From Erysipelotrichaceae bacterium (GTDB taxonomy: Bacteria > Bacillota_I > Bacilli_A > Erysipelotrichales > Erysipelotrichaceae): DNA of 48,482 nucleotides. A program made the position numbers and the translations under genes. The stretch spans positions 1-48,482 of the forward strand of contig JAFRBQ010000003.1 of assembly GCA_017404785.1 (NCBI GenBank), written 5' to 3'. Shown in pieces: positions 33,999-42,979 of this stretch (positions are counted from its first letter, which is position 1; each line of letters starts with the position of its first letter). The notes below the pieces were generated by a model. That model was not told the origin of the DNA and searched no databases. It saw nothing but the letters and a program-made list of their open reading frames with translations.

Positions 33999-35219
33999 AT
34001 GGAACTACTTGATGAATTCACCGATCAGCTTCATGAATGGTCGACAAGCGGAAAGGAACCTTTACTGGCTTCCAATGATCTGCGTTATTTTCTGGATCTT
34101 CAGGAAAAGCGTCTGAAGAACTCTTCCACGATCAGGGAAGAGGAATTTGTCCATGTCAAGGAAGAAATAAAAGGTCATCTGGATCGAAAGGGAAATGGCT
34201 ATTCTTCAAAGATCCTGTATCGGGAAGCCAGACAGAATATCACTTATCTAAAAGATGGCAAAAAAGTAAAGAAGATCACTAGACCGGTCAACCTGTATGT
34301 GACTTTTACCGATAAGGAAGGCTATGAAGACAGGGAGTGCGTCTGTCCAAACTGCGGAAACTCGATGAGTATCCTCAAAGCTAGAGAGGGCTGTCCGTAT
34401 TGCGGGACCTTCTTTGAGACTGATGATATCTATCCATGCGTTTCATCATATTACACCGTTCCCGGCATCGTGGAAAGAGCCAGCCTGATGGGCAATCTAA
34501 AAAGGGAGATGCTGATATGTGCATCCTTATTTGGTCTTACAGCATTTTTAATCTCATTCATGCATACCTATAAGGACGCAGATATTCTTGTCAGGATCTT
34601 TGTATCGCTGTTCATGAGTGGACTGCTTGCCGGTCTTTCGGCCTTTTTATGGTACATGATGCGCAGCTGGTTGCTTCTGATGAGACTCTTCTTTGAAGCC
34701 GGACGGGCCTTGCCGATGCTAAAGACTTTAAACAGCCGTAACAAAATGCTGAAATTCATGAAGAAATATGATCCTGATTTTTCCTATGAAGCATTTGAAG
34801 GGAGGATCATCTCACTTATCAGAACGATCGTCTTTTCAGATGATAGAGATACACTTTCGATCTATGAAGGAGATAATGAATTATCAGGTTTTGATGATGT
34901 CGTCGACATGCAGTATCGCGGAGCAGTCTATATAAAAAGATTTGAAAAGATCGATGATCTGCTCAGAGTTGAAGGGACTGCCTATCTTACCGATACATAT
35001 ATTGATAGAAGAGTTCATGAAAAGGATGAAAAGATCCGCTTTATCCTGCAGAAAGAGGCAGATGGGCAAAATGATCCTGGTTTTTCCATTCATCGCGTGA
35101 ACTGTTCAAGCTGTGGCGGAACCTTTGATGCGATGCATCAGAGAAACTGTCCGTATTGCGGCAATCCTTACGATCTCAAGAAGAAAGACTGGATCGTTAA
35201 GGATATGAAAAAGGTCTGA
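33999..35219 (+). CDS. Membrane protein with two zinc ribbons and a Tim44-like domain
   Basis: From the ATG at 33999 (AGAGGTGG upstream) this is a 406-residue protein. Residues about 112-137 hold a zinc ribbon (CPNCG, CPYCG). Two hydrophobic segments lie at about 167-225, then a Tim44-like region (KYDPDFSYEAFEGRI) at about 250-360, and a second ribbon (CSSCGGTF, CPYCG) near the C terminus. The domain set suggests a membrane-bound scaffold with both ribbons on the same face. Function is unknown. An upstream GTG at 33990 overlaps the ribosome binding site. Confidence 0.8.
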   Translation: MELLDEFTDQLHEWSTSGKEPLLASNDLRYFLDLQEKRLKNSSTIREEEFVHVKEEIKGHLDRKGNGYSSKILYREARQNITYLKDGKKVKKITRPVNLYVTFTDKEGYEDRECVCPNCGNSMSILKAREGCPYCGTFFETDDIYPCVSSYYTVPGIVERASLMGNLKREMLICASLFGLTAFLISFMHTYKDADILVRIFVSLFMSGLLAGLSAFLWYMMRSWLLLMRLFFEAGRALPMLKTLNSRNKMLKFMKKYDPDFSYEAFEGRIISLIRTIVFSDDRDTLSIYEGDNELSGFDDVVDMQYRGAVYIKRFEKIDDLLRVEGTAYLTDTYIDRRVHEKDEKIRFILQKEADGQNDPGFSIHRVNCSSCGGTFDAMHQRNCPYCGNPYDLKKKDWIVKDMKKV

Positions 35220-35317
35220 TCAAATCTGAAAACAGTCACGATTGATCGTGGCTTAAGAATTTCAGAAGCATTACAAAAGAACTGTCATGTTTGTCTGAAG
35301 TATAATCTATTAGGAAA

Positions 35318-35343
35318 TTGCCTTAAATGAAAAGGCAAGGAGG
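35318..35343 (+). promoter_or_regulatory. Leader hairpin against the rubrerythrin ribosome binding site
   Basis: TTGCCTT and AAGGCAA pair around a 7-base loop. The last A of the stem starts AGGAGG. A TATAAT box lies at 35301-35306, so the leader is short and structured. Confidence 0.5.
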
Positions 35344-35350
35344 ATAGAAG

Positions 35351-35743
35351 ATGGCAGAAAACATCACAGCTGAAGAAATGAAGACTCTGCTCAAGTCGCA
35401 GCAGGGAGAACTTGATGCGGTGCTCATGTACAACGCTTTGGCCGAAACAGTCAAAGATGAAAAAGACGCCGAAACTTTCAGACAGCTTGCAAAAGAAGAA
35501 GCGCATCATGCCTCAGTCTTTAAGGTACTGAGCGAAAAGACTCTGCAGCCAAAAAGGACCAAGGCCATTCTCTTGCCTATACTTTATAGAATTTTAGGCA
35601 AGAAGATCCTTTATCCCTTTATCGCCAGAGGAGAATACAATGCCGTGAAGACCTATGAACCTGTAGCGGAAAGATTTCCGGAAGTTGAAAGCGTCAGAAA
35701 TGACGAACAGCGTCATGGCGATATCGTAAAATCTTTACTTTAA
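35351..35743 (+). CDS. Rubrerythrin/ferritin-like diiron protein
   Basis: This 130-residue four-helix protein carries ferritin-like diiron ligands: QGELDAVLMY, EEAHHASVF, GEYNAVKTYE and DEQRHGDIV. It has no rubredoxin domain, so it is a short rubrerythrin-like or VIT1-associated erythrin type. Such proteins remove peroxide or store iron in anaerobes. AGGAGG precedes the ATG at good spacing, with a stem-loop directly before it. It stands alone between the zinc-ribbon membrane protein and the Na/Pi cotransporter. Confidence 0.85.
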   Translation: MAENITAEEMKTLLKSQQGELDAVLMYNALAETVKDEKDAETFRQLAKEEAHHASVFKVLSEKTLQPKRTKAILLPILYRILGKKILYPFIARGEYNAVKTYEPVAERFPEVESVRNDEQRHGDIVKSLL

Positions 35744-35798
35744 AACGGAAAGTACAGTTTCATCCTGTTCTGGTATACTTTGAATTAAGGAGAAGATC

Positions 35799-37475
35799 TT
35801 GGAAAATACGAGTTTCCTATATGAATTTCTGCATCTGTTTGCCGGTATCGGTATTTTTCTTACCGGTTGCGACATCATGTCCAGCAATCTGGAAGCCGTA
35901 TGTTCAGACAGATTGAAGGGACTGCTTTCCAAGGTATCAAATAATAAGATCGTCGGTGTTGCGATCGGCACGATCGCTACGATCGCGATCTCTTCATCGA
36001 GTGCGACGACCGTTATGACGATCGGTTTTGTTAATGCCCACATCATAACCTTAAGACAGGCTGCCACGATCATCTTTGGCGGTGAGATCGGAACGACTCT
36101 TACCGGCCAGCTCGTAGCTTTGGGCATGATGGGCAATAACGACATCGATCTCAATTTTCTTTTTTCATCCCTTGCTGGTATAGGCGTATTCATCACGATG
36201 TTTGCCAAGAAAGAGAAGATCAGACTTTTCGGTTCGGTATTGACCGGTTTTGGACTTCTTTTTGCAGGTCTTGATGTGATGTCCGGTGCGATGATGGGAT
36301 TCTCCCGTTCGCCAGCCCTGAAGACTGCCATCGCCAGTATCAATTCATCACTGCTTCTTATCATTTTTGGTGCGATCCTTACGGCGCTCATTCAGAGCTC
36401 TACAGCCATGACATCCATTTCCATCTCGATGGTAGCTGTAGGCCTCATCAACATCTCTCAGGGTATCTATCTGACCCTGGGTGCCAATGTCGGGACCTGT
36501 CTCACCGGCATGCTGGCGGGAATGAAATCCGATGATGTCAATGCCAAAAGGACATCCCTGCTGCAGCTGATCTTCAATATCGGTGGTGTCGTTCTTGTCT
36601 ATGTACTGGATCTGATCATGAAACTTGTCACAGGCGGATCATTATCCTTTGGCACCATTTTTGAAAAAATGTTCCCGGGCTTTCCACATACTCAGCTGGC
36701 AATGTTCCATACGATCTTCAATATCGCTTCCGTCATCATCGTACTTCCATTGACCGACAAGCTCGTCGATCTGACAAGAAGACTGATCAAGGACGAACCG
36801 CCAAAGGCAAAGAAAGAAAGATTCTACTTCATTGATGAGAATATCCTGTCTACACCTTCGATCGCTGTTGAACAGGTCAAACAGGAGATCGTTCATATGG
36901 CCAATATCTCAATACAGAGCTTCAATATCGCCATGGATATGATCAAGAATCTCACTTTTGAAAGACAGGATGAACTCAATGACAACGAAGCGGAGCTGAA
37001 CTTTTTGAATAAAGAACTTGTTGAACTCATCATCAAGCTTGGCCAGAGCAAAAAACTCAACAGGAATGACAATCGTTATCTTTCTTCAACATACAAGACG
37101 ATAGCCGATCTTGAAAGGATCGGTGATTATGCGGCCAATCTGGCCAGCTATGCCAGAAACCTCGGTGAGGACAGGTTCTCAGAAGCCATCATCAATGAAC
37201 TTGAAGTCATGCGTAATATGATCAACAGACTCTATCTATTGATCATTGATTCCTACAAGGCCGATAAACGCAAGGTTACCAAACAGATCAAGGACCTGCA
37301 TGACAACATCCTCGGTCTTTCAAATCTGATGGTCAAGATCTATATCAGAAGACTTAATGAGAATGAGCTCACAGCTGTAAGCAGCGGCGAGTATCTCAAG
37401 ATCTGCAATGACACAAGAAGAGTATCGGAACATCTGATCAATCTTATTGATACCGACTATATCCTTAACCATTAG
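35799..37475 (+). CDS. Na/Pi cotransporter family protein with a PhoU-like tail
   Basis: This 558-residue protein has two inverted transmembrane repeats with the SLC34/NptA signature, SSSATTVMT near residue 66 and QSSTAMTS near 198, followed by a PhoU-like helical domain from about 355 to the end. It should import phosphate with sodium and may sense phosphate through the tail. The start codon is TTG, supported by AAGGAG seven bases upstream; no ATG fits the conserved N terminus. A small GACAT-TTCG-ATGTC hairpin follows the stop but lacks a T run. Confidence 0.92.
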   Translation: MENTSFLYEFLHLFAGIGIFLTGCDIMSSNLEAVCSDRLKGLLSKVSNNKIVGVAIGTIATIAISSSSATTVMTIGFVNAHIITLRQAATIIFGGEIGTTLTGQLVALGMMGNNDIDLNFLFSSLAGIGVFITMFAKKEKIRLFGSVLTGFGLLFAGLDVMSGAMMGFSRSPALKTAIASINSSLLLIIFGAILTALIQSSTAMTSISISMVAVGLINISQGIYLTLGANVGTCLTGMLAGMKSDDVNAKRTSLLQLIFNIGGVVLVYVLDLIMKLVTGGSLSFGTIFEKMFPGFPHTQLAMFHTIFNIASVIIVLPLTDKLVDLTRRLIKDEPPKAKKERFYFIDENILSTPSIAVEQVKQEIVHMANISIQSFNIAMDMIKNLTFERQDELNDNEAELNFLNKELVELIIKLGQSKKLNRNDNRYLSSTYKTIADLERIGDYAANLASYARNLGEDRFSEAIINELEVMRNMINRLYLLIIDSYKADKRKVTKQIKDLHDNILGLSNLMVKIYIRRLNENELTAVSSGEYLKICNDTRRVSEHLINLIDTDYILNH

Positions 37476-37548
37476 CCGACATTTCGATGTCATATAAGCT
37501 GTATTATATTATTAAAAAAAAGCAGTAATTGTTTAAGTGAGATCGCAT

Positions 37549-39084
37549 ATGGATGAACTGCTTGTCATGAAAAACATCAGCAAGGATTTTTCTTCCACCA
37601 GGGCATTGGACAATGTCTGTTTTTCCGTTGAAAAAGGTGAGATCCATGGTCTGGTCGGTGAAAACGGTGCCGGCAAGACGACACTGATGAACATCCTGAG
37701 CGGCAATTATCCCTACGGTACCTATGAGGGCGAGCTGATCCTTAAAGGAAAAAAGTGCCGTTTCAGTTCGCCAAAGGATTCGGAAAGAAACGGGATCGCC
37801 ATCATACATCAGGAACTGTCTTTGATCCAGGGCATGTCCATAGCTGATAATCTGTTTCTGGGCAACGAAAAAGGCAACAGCTTTTTTGTCGACCGGCAAA
37901 AGACGATGGAAGAAGCCAGAAGACTCATGGCACTTGTAGGACTTGATGAGACACCGGAAACTCCTGTTGAAGATATCGGAGCAGGCAAGCAGCAGCTTGT
38001 AGAGATCGCCAAGGCTCTTTCCAAAGATGCAGAGATCCTCATCCTTGATGAACCGACTTCCTCATTAGGCAAGGAACACTCTGAAGCTCTTTTCAGACTG
38101 ATGGCCGATCTGAAAGCTGAAGGCAAGACGATGATCATAATATCTCATAAGCTTGATGAGATCATCAGCAATGCCGACAGGATCACGATCCTTCGTGATG
38201 GAAAAAGCGTTGAAACGATCGACAACAGAAATAAGGATGCCGATGAAAGTCGCATCGTAAGGGACATGGTCGGAAGAGACATCAATGATCTATATCCAAA
38301 AAGAAACAGCAGCATTAGTGAAGAGCTCGCCTTGAAAGTTGAACATCTGAATGTTCAAAGCAGAAGAAGAAAAGGTGAATTATCACTGTCCGATATTTCG
38401 TTTGATATCCATAAAGGCGAAGTAGTTGGATTGTATGGCCTGATGGCATCAGGTCGAAGCAAGCTTGTAAAGAGCCTTTTTGGAAAGTCCAATGGTCTTT
38501 TAAGTAAAGGCAGCGTTGAGATATATGGCAAAAGTGTTGATCTAAAAACACCAAGGCAGGCGATCGATGAAGGCCTGGCCTATGTGGCGGAAGATCGAAT
38601 GAGGACCGGTCTGTCTTTGGACCGAAGCATCAGAGAAAACATGACTCTGCCGGGATTGAAGAAGGTCACGATAAAAGGTCTCATCGATAAGAAGAAGGAA
38701 AAGACTGTTGCAGGAGACAATCTGGACTCATTCCATATCAAGGCCAGTTCCTATGAACAGGATGTAAGAGAACTTTCCGGTGGTAATCAGCAGAAAGTTC
38801 TGCTCTCGCAATGGTTCTATACCGATCCTAAGGTATTGATACTGGATGAGCCGACCAGGGGCATCGATATCGGGGCCAAATATGAGATCTACAGCATCAT
38901 CAACGAATATGTCTCTTCAGGAGGCGCAGTTTTACTGATCTCTTCCGATATGAATGAGATCTTCGGCATGTCGGATCGGATCTATGTCCTGGCAGAAGGC
39001 AATATCACCGGTGAATTACGAAAAGAGGAATTTTCAGCAGATAAAGTGATGAATCTCATCCTCAAGGGAGGAAAGCATCAATGA
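37549..39084 (+). CDS. CUT2 sugar ABC transporter ATP-binding protein (two ATPase domains)
   Basis: This 511-residue protein has two ATPase halves, as in RbsA, XylG, MglA and GguA. The first has Walker A GENGAGKTTL near residue 37 and LILDEPTSSLG. The second has the degenerate P-loop GLMASGRSKL typical of the family, then LSGGNQQKV near 410 and LILDEPTRGID. I choose the ATG at 37549, which has AAGTGAG seven bases upstream, over the GTG at 37537. Its stop overlaps the first permease start. It powers import of an unidentified monosaccharide or polyol. Confidence 0.93.
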   Translation: MDELLVMKNISKDFSSTRALDNVCFSVEKGEIHGLVGENGAGKTTLMNILSGNYPYGTYEGELILKGKKCRFSSPKDSERNGIAIIHQELSLIQGMSIADNLFLGNEKGNSFFVDRQKTMEEARRLMALVGLDETPETPVEDIGAGKQQLVEIAKALSKDAEILILDEPTSSLGKEHSEALFRLMADLKAEGKTMIIISHKLDEIISNADRITILRDGKSVETIDNRNKDADESRIVRDMVGRDINDLYPKRNSSISEELALKVEHLNVQSRRRKGELSLSDISFDIHKGEVVGLYGLMASGRSKLVKSLFGKSNGLLSKGSVEIYGKSVDLKTPRQAIDEGLAYVAEDRMRTGLSLDRSIRENMTLPGLKKVTIKGLIDKKKEKTVAGDNLDSFHIKASSYEQDVRELSGGNQQKVLLSQWFYTDPKVLILDEPTRGIDIGAKYEIYSIINEYVSSGGAVLLISSDMNEIFGMSDRIYVLAEGNITGELRKEEFSADKVMNLILKGGKHQ

Positions 39085-40028
39085 AGATAAGAGAATTCCT
39101 TAGGAATAATTATCTGTTTGTGGCGTTTGTACTGATCACGATCCTTTTTGGCGTATTGAGCGAAGGAAAGCTTTTCTATGCCGGCAATATCCTGAACCTG
39201 TTCCAGCAGAACATGTATGTCTTTATTCTGGCATCAGGCATGTTTATCTGTATCCTGACAGGAGGAAATACTGATCTATCCTGCGGTTCAGCTGTCTGCC
39301 TTATAGGAGCTATCGCTTTCAGGATGATGGAAAACGGCACTGATGGAGCTGTGGCCATTCTGGTAATGCTTATGATTGGGATCATTATCGGTGCCATCCA
39401 TGGCTATCTGATCGGCAGATTCAGACTTCCTTCGATCATCGTCACCTTGGCCAGTATGAGCATCATCCGCGGTATCGCCAATCTGATCCTTGGTGGTTAT
39501 ACGCTTTCCGTAGATGATGAGATTTATCTGAAGCTTTTCGGTATCTCAAAGGGTTTTCCTTTTTATTTTGTCTTTGTGCTGTTAAGTGTTATGGCAGCTG
39601 TATATATAAGTGAATTTGCCCCGTTGGGAAAACACATCTATGCTCTGGGTGGAAATAGGCACTCCGCCAGAACATCCGGAATCAACGAAATAAAGATCAT
39701 CATGTTTGCGTATATCTTCATGGGTATCCTGACAGCCATCGCTGCTGGTGTTGTTACCGGAAGGATGGGAATCGTTGGTCCGGGTCTAGGCGAAACGTAT
39801 GCCATGGACGCCATAGCGGCCTGTTTCATTGGTGGCGTTTCGGTGAGTGGGGGTAAAGGAAAGATATCCGGTGTGATCATGGGTGCACTGCTGATGGGCG
39901 TCATCAATCAGGGCATGAGTATCCAGGGACTTTCTGTAAACTATCAGAATGTCATCAAAGGCATCATTCTGGTCCTGGCTGTACTTTCTGGTTATCTTCT
40001 TAACAGGGAAGGAGATAAGCGGCTATGA
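39081..40028 (+). CDS. CUT2 sugar ABC transporter permease 1
   Basis: This 315-residue RbsC-type permease has about nine or ten membrane segments and the family cytosolic loop GKHIYALGGNRHSARTSGI, followed by an AACFIGGVSVSGG stretch near the C terminus. It overlaps the ATPase gene and the second permease gene by four bases each, so the three are tightly coupled. Two separate permeases beside one double ATPase are also seen in the galactofuranose (YtfQRT-YjfF) importer. Confidence 0.92.
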   Translation: MKIREFLRNNYLFVAFVLITILFGVLSEGKLFYAGNILNLFQQNMYVFILASGMFICILTGGNTDLSCGSAVCLIGAIAFRMMENGTDGAVAILVMLMIGIIIGAIHGYLIGRFRLPSIIVTLASMSIIRGIANLILGGYTLSVDDEIYLKLFGISKGFPFYFVFVLLSVMAAVYISEFAPLGKHIYALGGNRHSARTSGINEIKIIMFAYIFMGILTAIAAGVVTGRMGIVGPGLGETYAMDAIAACFIGGVSVSGGKGKISGVIMGALLMGVINQGMSIQGLSVNYQNVIKGIILVLAVLSGYLLNREGDKRL

Positions 40029-41167
40029 AGAAATTTCTGAAACTTTATTCTACAGAGGTCGTCTTTGCTTTTGTGAGCCTGCTTTTCATCATCCTTACCG
40101 GAACCGAGATCCTGAGGCCGATGAATATCACGGCGATCTTCTTACAGAATTCCTATATCTTCATCCTGGCTACAGGCATGGCGATCTGCATGACAAGCAA
40201 GGAGAATATCGATATAAGTATCGGCTCATTTGTCTGCTTCATCTGTGCCATGGGCGGTGTATTTATGGCAGTCACTAAACTAAGCACACCTGTTTCGATC
40301 ATCCTGCTTTTCATATTGGGTATTCTCTGGGGCCTTCTTTCAGGATATCTGATTGCCTATCTGAAGATCCCGGCCTGGGTCACGACTCTGAGTGGCTATC
40401 TGGCTTTCAGAGGACTCGGCGTTGCTCTGATAAACACTTTCTCAAGCACCGGAAGTATCGTTGGCATCAATGAGAGTTTCCTGAAGCTTTTTTCCGGCAA
40501 GATCTTTGCTTCAAATATCGATTCCTTTGGTCCAGGTTCTCTGATGTTCTGCCTGATTCTGGCCATACTCGGCATTCTGTACAAATTCTATTCACTCAGA
40601 AAAGAGGGAAGCAGAATAAACAGATCAGTCATGATCGGCTGTATACTTGCCTTTATCGTTATGAGCTTGATCGGGGTTTCCTTTGGCCTTACAGGAGGTG
40701 TACCGGTAAGCTTTGTCTGGATGTTCATCGTAGTTGCAATTACAGCGATCTGGATCGAAAGAAGTGCTGAAGGAAGAAGACTGATCATGCTTGGAGCGAA
40801 TCCTGAAAATGCCAGGATCGCCGGAGTAAATGTCAGAAAAGCCATGCTGATGACGTATGTCTTCATGGCTGTCTGTGCCACTCTTACCGGTTGCATCGTT
40901 CTGGCGAGATTCCACGCTTCAAGTTCGTATGCGGGTGTCAATTTTGAAATGGATACGATCGCAGCCTGTGCCGTTGGCGGAGTTTCTCTTTATGGAGGAA
41001 AACAGAAGATCTTCAAAGCTATTCTCGGAGCCGCTTTGATCGGCATCATTAATCTGGGATTGAGTCTGATCGGCGTTGATATGAACTGGCAATGGATCAT
41101 CAAAGGCATCATCATCGTGATCTCCGTCAGTTTTGATATGTATCTTAAGAAAGACAGATATGAATAA
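40025..41167 (+). CDS. CUT2 sugar ABC transporter permease 2
   Basis: This 380-residue permease is longer than permease 1, with about ten membrane segments and the loop RRLIMLGANPENARIAGVNV; the AACAVGGVSLYGG stretch near the end matches the family. It is closest in layout to XylH/GguB-type permeases. It overlaps permease 1 by four bases, and the solute-binding gene begins at its end. It probably pairs with permease 1 as a heterodimer. Confidence 0.9.
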   Translation: MKKFLKLYSTEVVFAFVSLLFIILTGTEILRPMNITAIFLQNSYIFILATGMAICMTSKENIDISIGSFVCFICAMGGVFMAVTKLSTPVSIILLFILGILWGLLSGYLIAYLKIPAWVTTLSGYLAFRGLGVALINTFSSTGSIVGINESFLKLFSGKIFASNIDSFGPGSLMFCLILAILGILYKFYSLRKEGSRINRSVMIGCILAFIVMSLIGVSFGLTGGVPVSFVWMFIVVAITAIWIERSAEGRRLIMLGANPENARIAGVNVRKAMLMTYVFMAVCATLTGCIVLARFHASSSYAGVNFEMDTIAACAVGGVSLYGGKQKIFKAILGAALIGIINLGLSLIGVDMNWQWIIKGIIIVISVSFDMYLKKDRYE

Positions 41168-41180
41168 CTGTAGAAATATT

Positions 41181-42248
41181 ATGAAAAACAGAACTTTGAA
41201 AACAAGTTGTCTGATCGTTATGATCATGATCCTTTTAAGTGGATTGAGTGGCTGCAAAAGAAAAGATCCGAATGTAAAGGTGATCGGAATAAGTGCTCCA
41301 AGCAACGATATTCAAAGATGGGCTGTAGAAACGGTACAGATGAAGGAAAGACTGCAGGAGAAGGGCTATGAAGTCATCGTCCAGTATGCCAGCAGCGATA
41401 TCTCGATGCAGATATCGCAGATCGAGAATCTGATCGCCAAAGACGCTGATGTTCTGATCGTCATTCCTGTTGAAGCAGCTTCACTTGGAGAAGCGATGGA
41501 TATGGCCATCGAACATAAGATACCGGTCATAAGCTATGACATGCTGATAACAAACACGGATGCAGTGAGCTATTATACGACCTTTGACAACTACAAGGTC
41601 GGTAGTATCCAGGGCCAGTATGTAAAAGAGAGACTTGATCTTGACCGTGCCGGCAGGACCTACAACATTGAATTTACGGCAGGTGATCCCGGCGATAATA
41701 ATGCAGGCTTCTTCTATAACGGCGCTGTCGATGTCTTAAAGCCATATCTTGATTCCGGAGTACTCAGGATCCAGTCTGGTCAGGACAGCTTTGGAAAATG
41801 TGCTACCCCATCCTGGAACACTGAAAAGGCACAGCAGAGGGCAGAAAACATCCTGGCATCCTATTACAACGATCAGGATGTCGACATCTGGCTTGCCAGC
41901 AACGATACGACGGCTCTGGGTGTCAGCAGTGCTCTGGCCATCTCATATAAAGGTAAATATCCTATCATTACCGGTCAGGATTGTACGCTGATCAATGTCA
42001 GAAATATCCTTGACGGCAAGCAGGCGATGAGTGTCTTCAAGGATCCGGCCATGCTGATAGATGCTACTGTAAAGATGGTCGATGAGATCATATCTGGTCA
42101 ACCGGTCACGGTAAATGACACGAAGACCTATTTCAACGGTATCAAGATCGTACCGTCGTATCTTTGTGAACCGATCTATGTAGATAAGGATAACTGTATA
42201 GAAATCCTGACTTCTTGTGGATTCTATACGATTGATCAGTTGAAATAA
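41181..42248 (+). CDS. ChvE-like sugar-binding lipoprotein
   Basis: This 355-residue protein has a lipoprotein signal ending at LSGC (Cys near residue 24) and a periplasmic-binding-protein fold: VKVIGISAPSNDIQRWA, VIVIPVEAASLGEAMDMA, and WLASNDTTALGVSSAL. The length and motifs match ChvE/xylose-type multiple monosaccharide receptors. An in-frame ATG at 41160 overlaps the permease stop and would add seven residues; the ATG at 41181 gives a normal signal peptide. No strong ribosome binding site is visible, so coupling is likely. The operon holds no sugar kinase or catabolic enzyme. Confidence 0.88.
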   Translation: MKNRTLKTSCLIVMIMILLSGLSGCKRKDPNVKVIGISAPSNDIQRWAVETVQMKERLQEKGYEVIVQYASSDISMQISQIENLIAKDADVLIVIPVEAASLGEAMDMAIEHKIPVISYDMLITNTDAVSYYTTFDNYKVGSIQGQYVKERLDLDRAGRTYNIEFTAGDPGDNNAGFFYNGAVDVLKPYLDSGVLRIQSGQDSFGKCATPSWNTEKAQQRAENILASYYNDQDVDIWLASNDTTALGVSSALAISYKGKYPIITGQDCTLINVRNILDGKQAMSVFKDPAMLIDATVKMVDEIISGQPVTVNDTKTYFNGIKIVPSYLCEPIYVDKDNCIEILTSCGFYTIDQLK

Positions 42249-42272
42249 ACGATCAAAAAAATATGTTTAACG

Positions 42273-42297
42273 GGCAGATCGAATATCTGCCTTTATT
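42273..42297 (+). terminator. Terminator of the sugar transporter operon
   Basis: GGCAGAT and ATCTGCC around CGAAT, followed by TTTATT. Confidence 0.8.
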
Positions 42298-42395
42298 GTC
42301 TTTTAAGATCATCAGCATTTCTCTATAGTATACTTATAGATAAGTAAAGAAGTATCCTCAGGGATACAATTAAGATAACAGACAGGGAGGGCAAT

Positions 42396-42908
42396 ATGGA
42401 ACTTGATCAATATTTTGCCTATGGCTTCAGGAATTTTTTGATCCTGACGATCGTGATCGTAATTGTTTATCTTATCATCTTTTTTTCGATCAAAAAAAAG
42501 ATCGAAACATTCAATGAACGCTATCCTGCCCGTGCAGTGTCAGTTCCTTTTGTCTCATCGGCAGTGCGTTTTGCGTATTTTCTTATTGCCTTCTTCATTA
42601 TCGGCTATCAGATACCTGCTTTCCGTCCTACTCTTGATGTGATACTTGATGCCGGAGGCATAATTGCCTTGGGTACAGCCTTCGCTGCCAGAGAGTCCCT
42701 AAGCAACTACGTTGCCGGATTCCTGCTGGCGATCCATAAGCCTTTCAATATCGGTGACAAGATCAATATTGATCAGCTGAATATTACTGGAACAGTCAGA
42801 AATATAACCTTCAGACATACCGAGATCGTAACGGAAAGCGGAAGTGTTGTGACCGTTCCCAATTCACTCATGAATACCATGGCGATCGAAGATCTCTCCG
42901 ATCTATAG
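42396..42908 (+). CDS. Short MscS-family mechanosensitive channel protein
   Basis: This 170-residue protein has two or three hydrophobic helices (about 10-32, 55-75, 82-112). The pore-lining and beta-domain signature of MscS follows: GTAFAARESLSNYVAG, then HKPFNIGDKINIDQLNITGT and VTVPNSLMNT. It ends right after the beta domain and lacks the usual C-terminal alpha/beta cage of about 80-100 residues. No continuation is visible downstream, so it is either a natural short member or truncated. GGGAGGG lies upstream of the ATG. A TATACT box is at 42329-42334, and a small palindrome (GTATCC, TCAG, GGATAC) lies in the leader. Confidence 0.8.
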   Translation: MELDQYFAYGFRNFLILTIVIVIVYLIIFFSIKKKIETFNERYPARAVSVPFVSSAVRFAYFLIAFFIIGYQIPAFRPTLDVILDAGGIIALGTAFAARESLSNYVAGFLLAIHKPFNIGDKINIDQLNITGTVRNITFRHTEIVTESGSVVTVPNSLMNTMAIEDLSDL

Positions 42909-42979
42909 ACTTTAAATGAGAAACAAAAAAAGATAGAATTAAGCTATAAAAGATCCTGAAAAATCTGGAAAGGATAGAT

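Noticed and set aside
37478..37491. Terminator after the Na/Pi cotransporter
   Set aside because: The GACAT-TTCG-ATGTC hairpin is short and has no T run.
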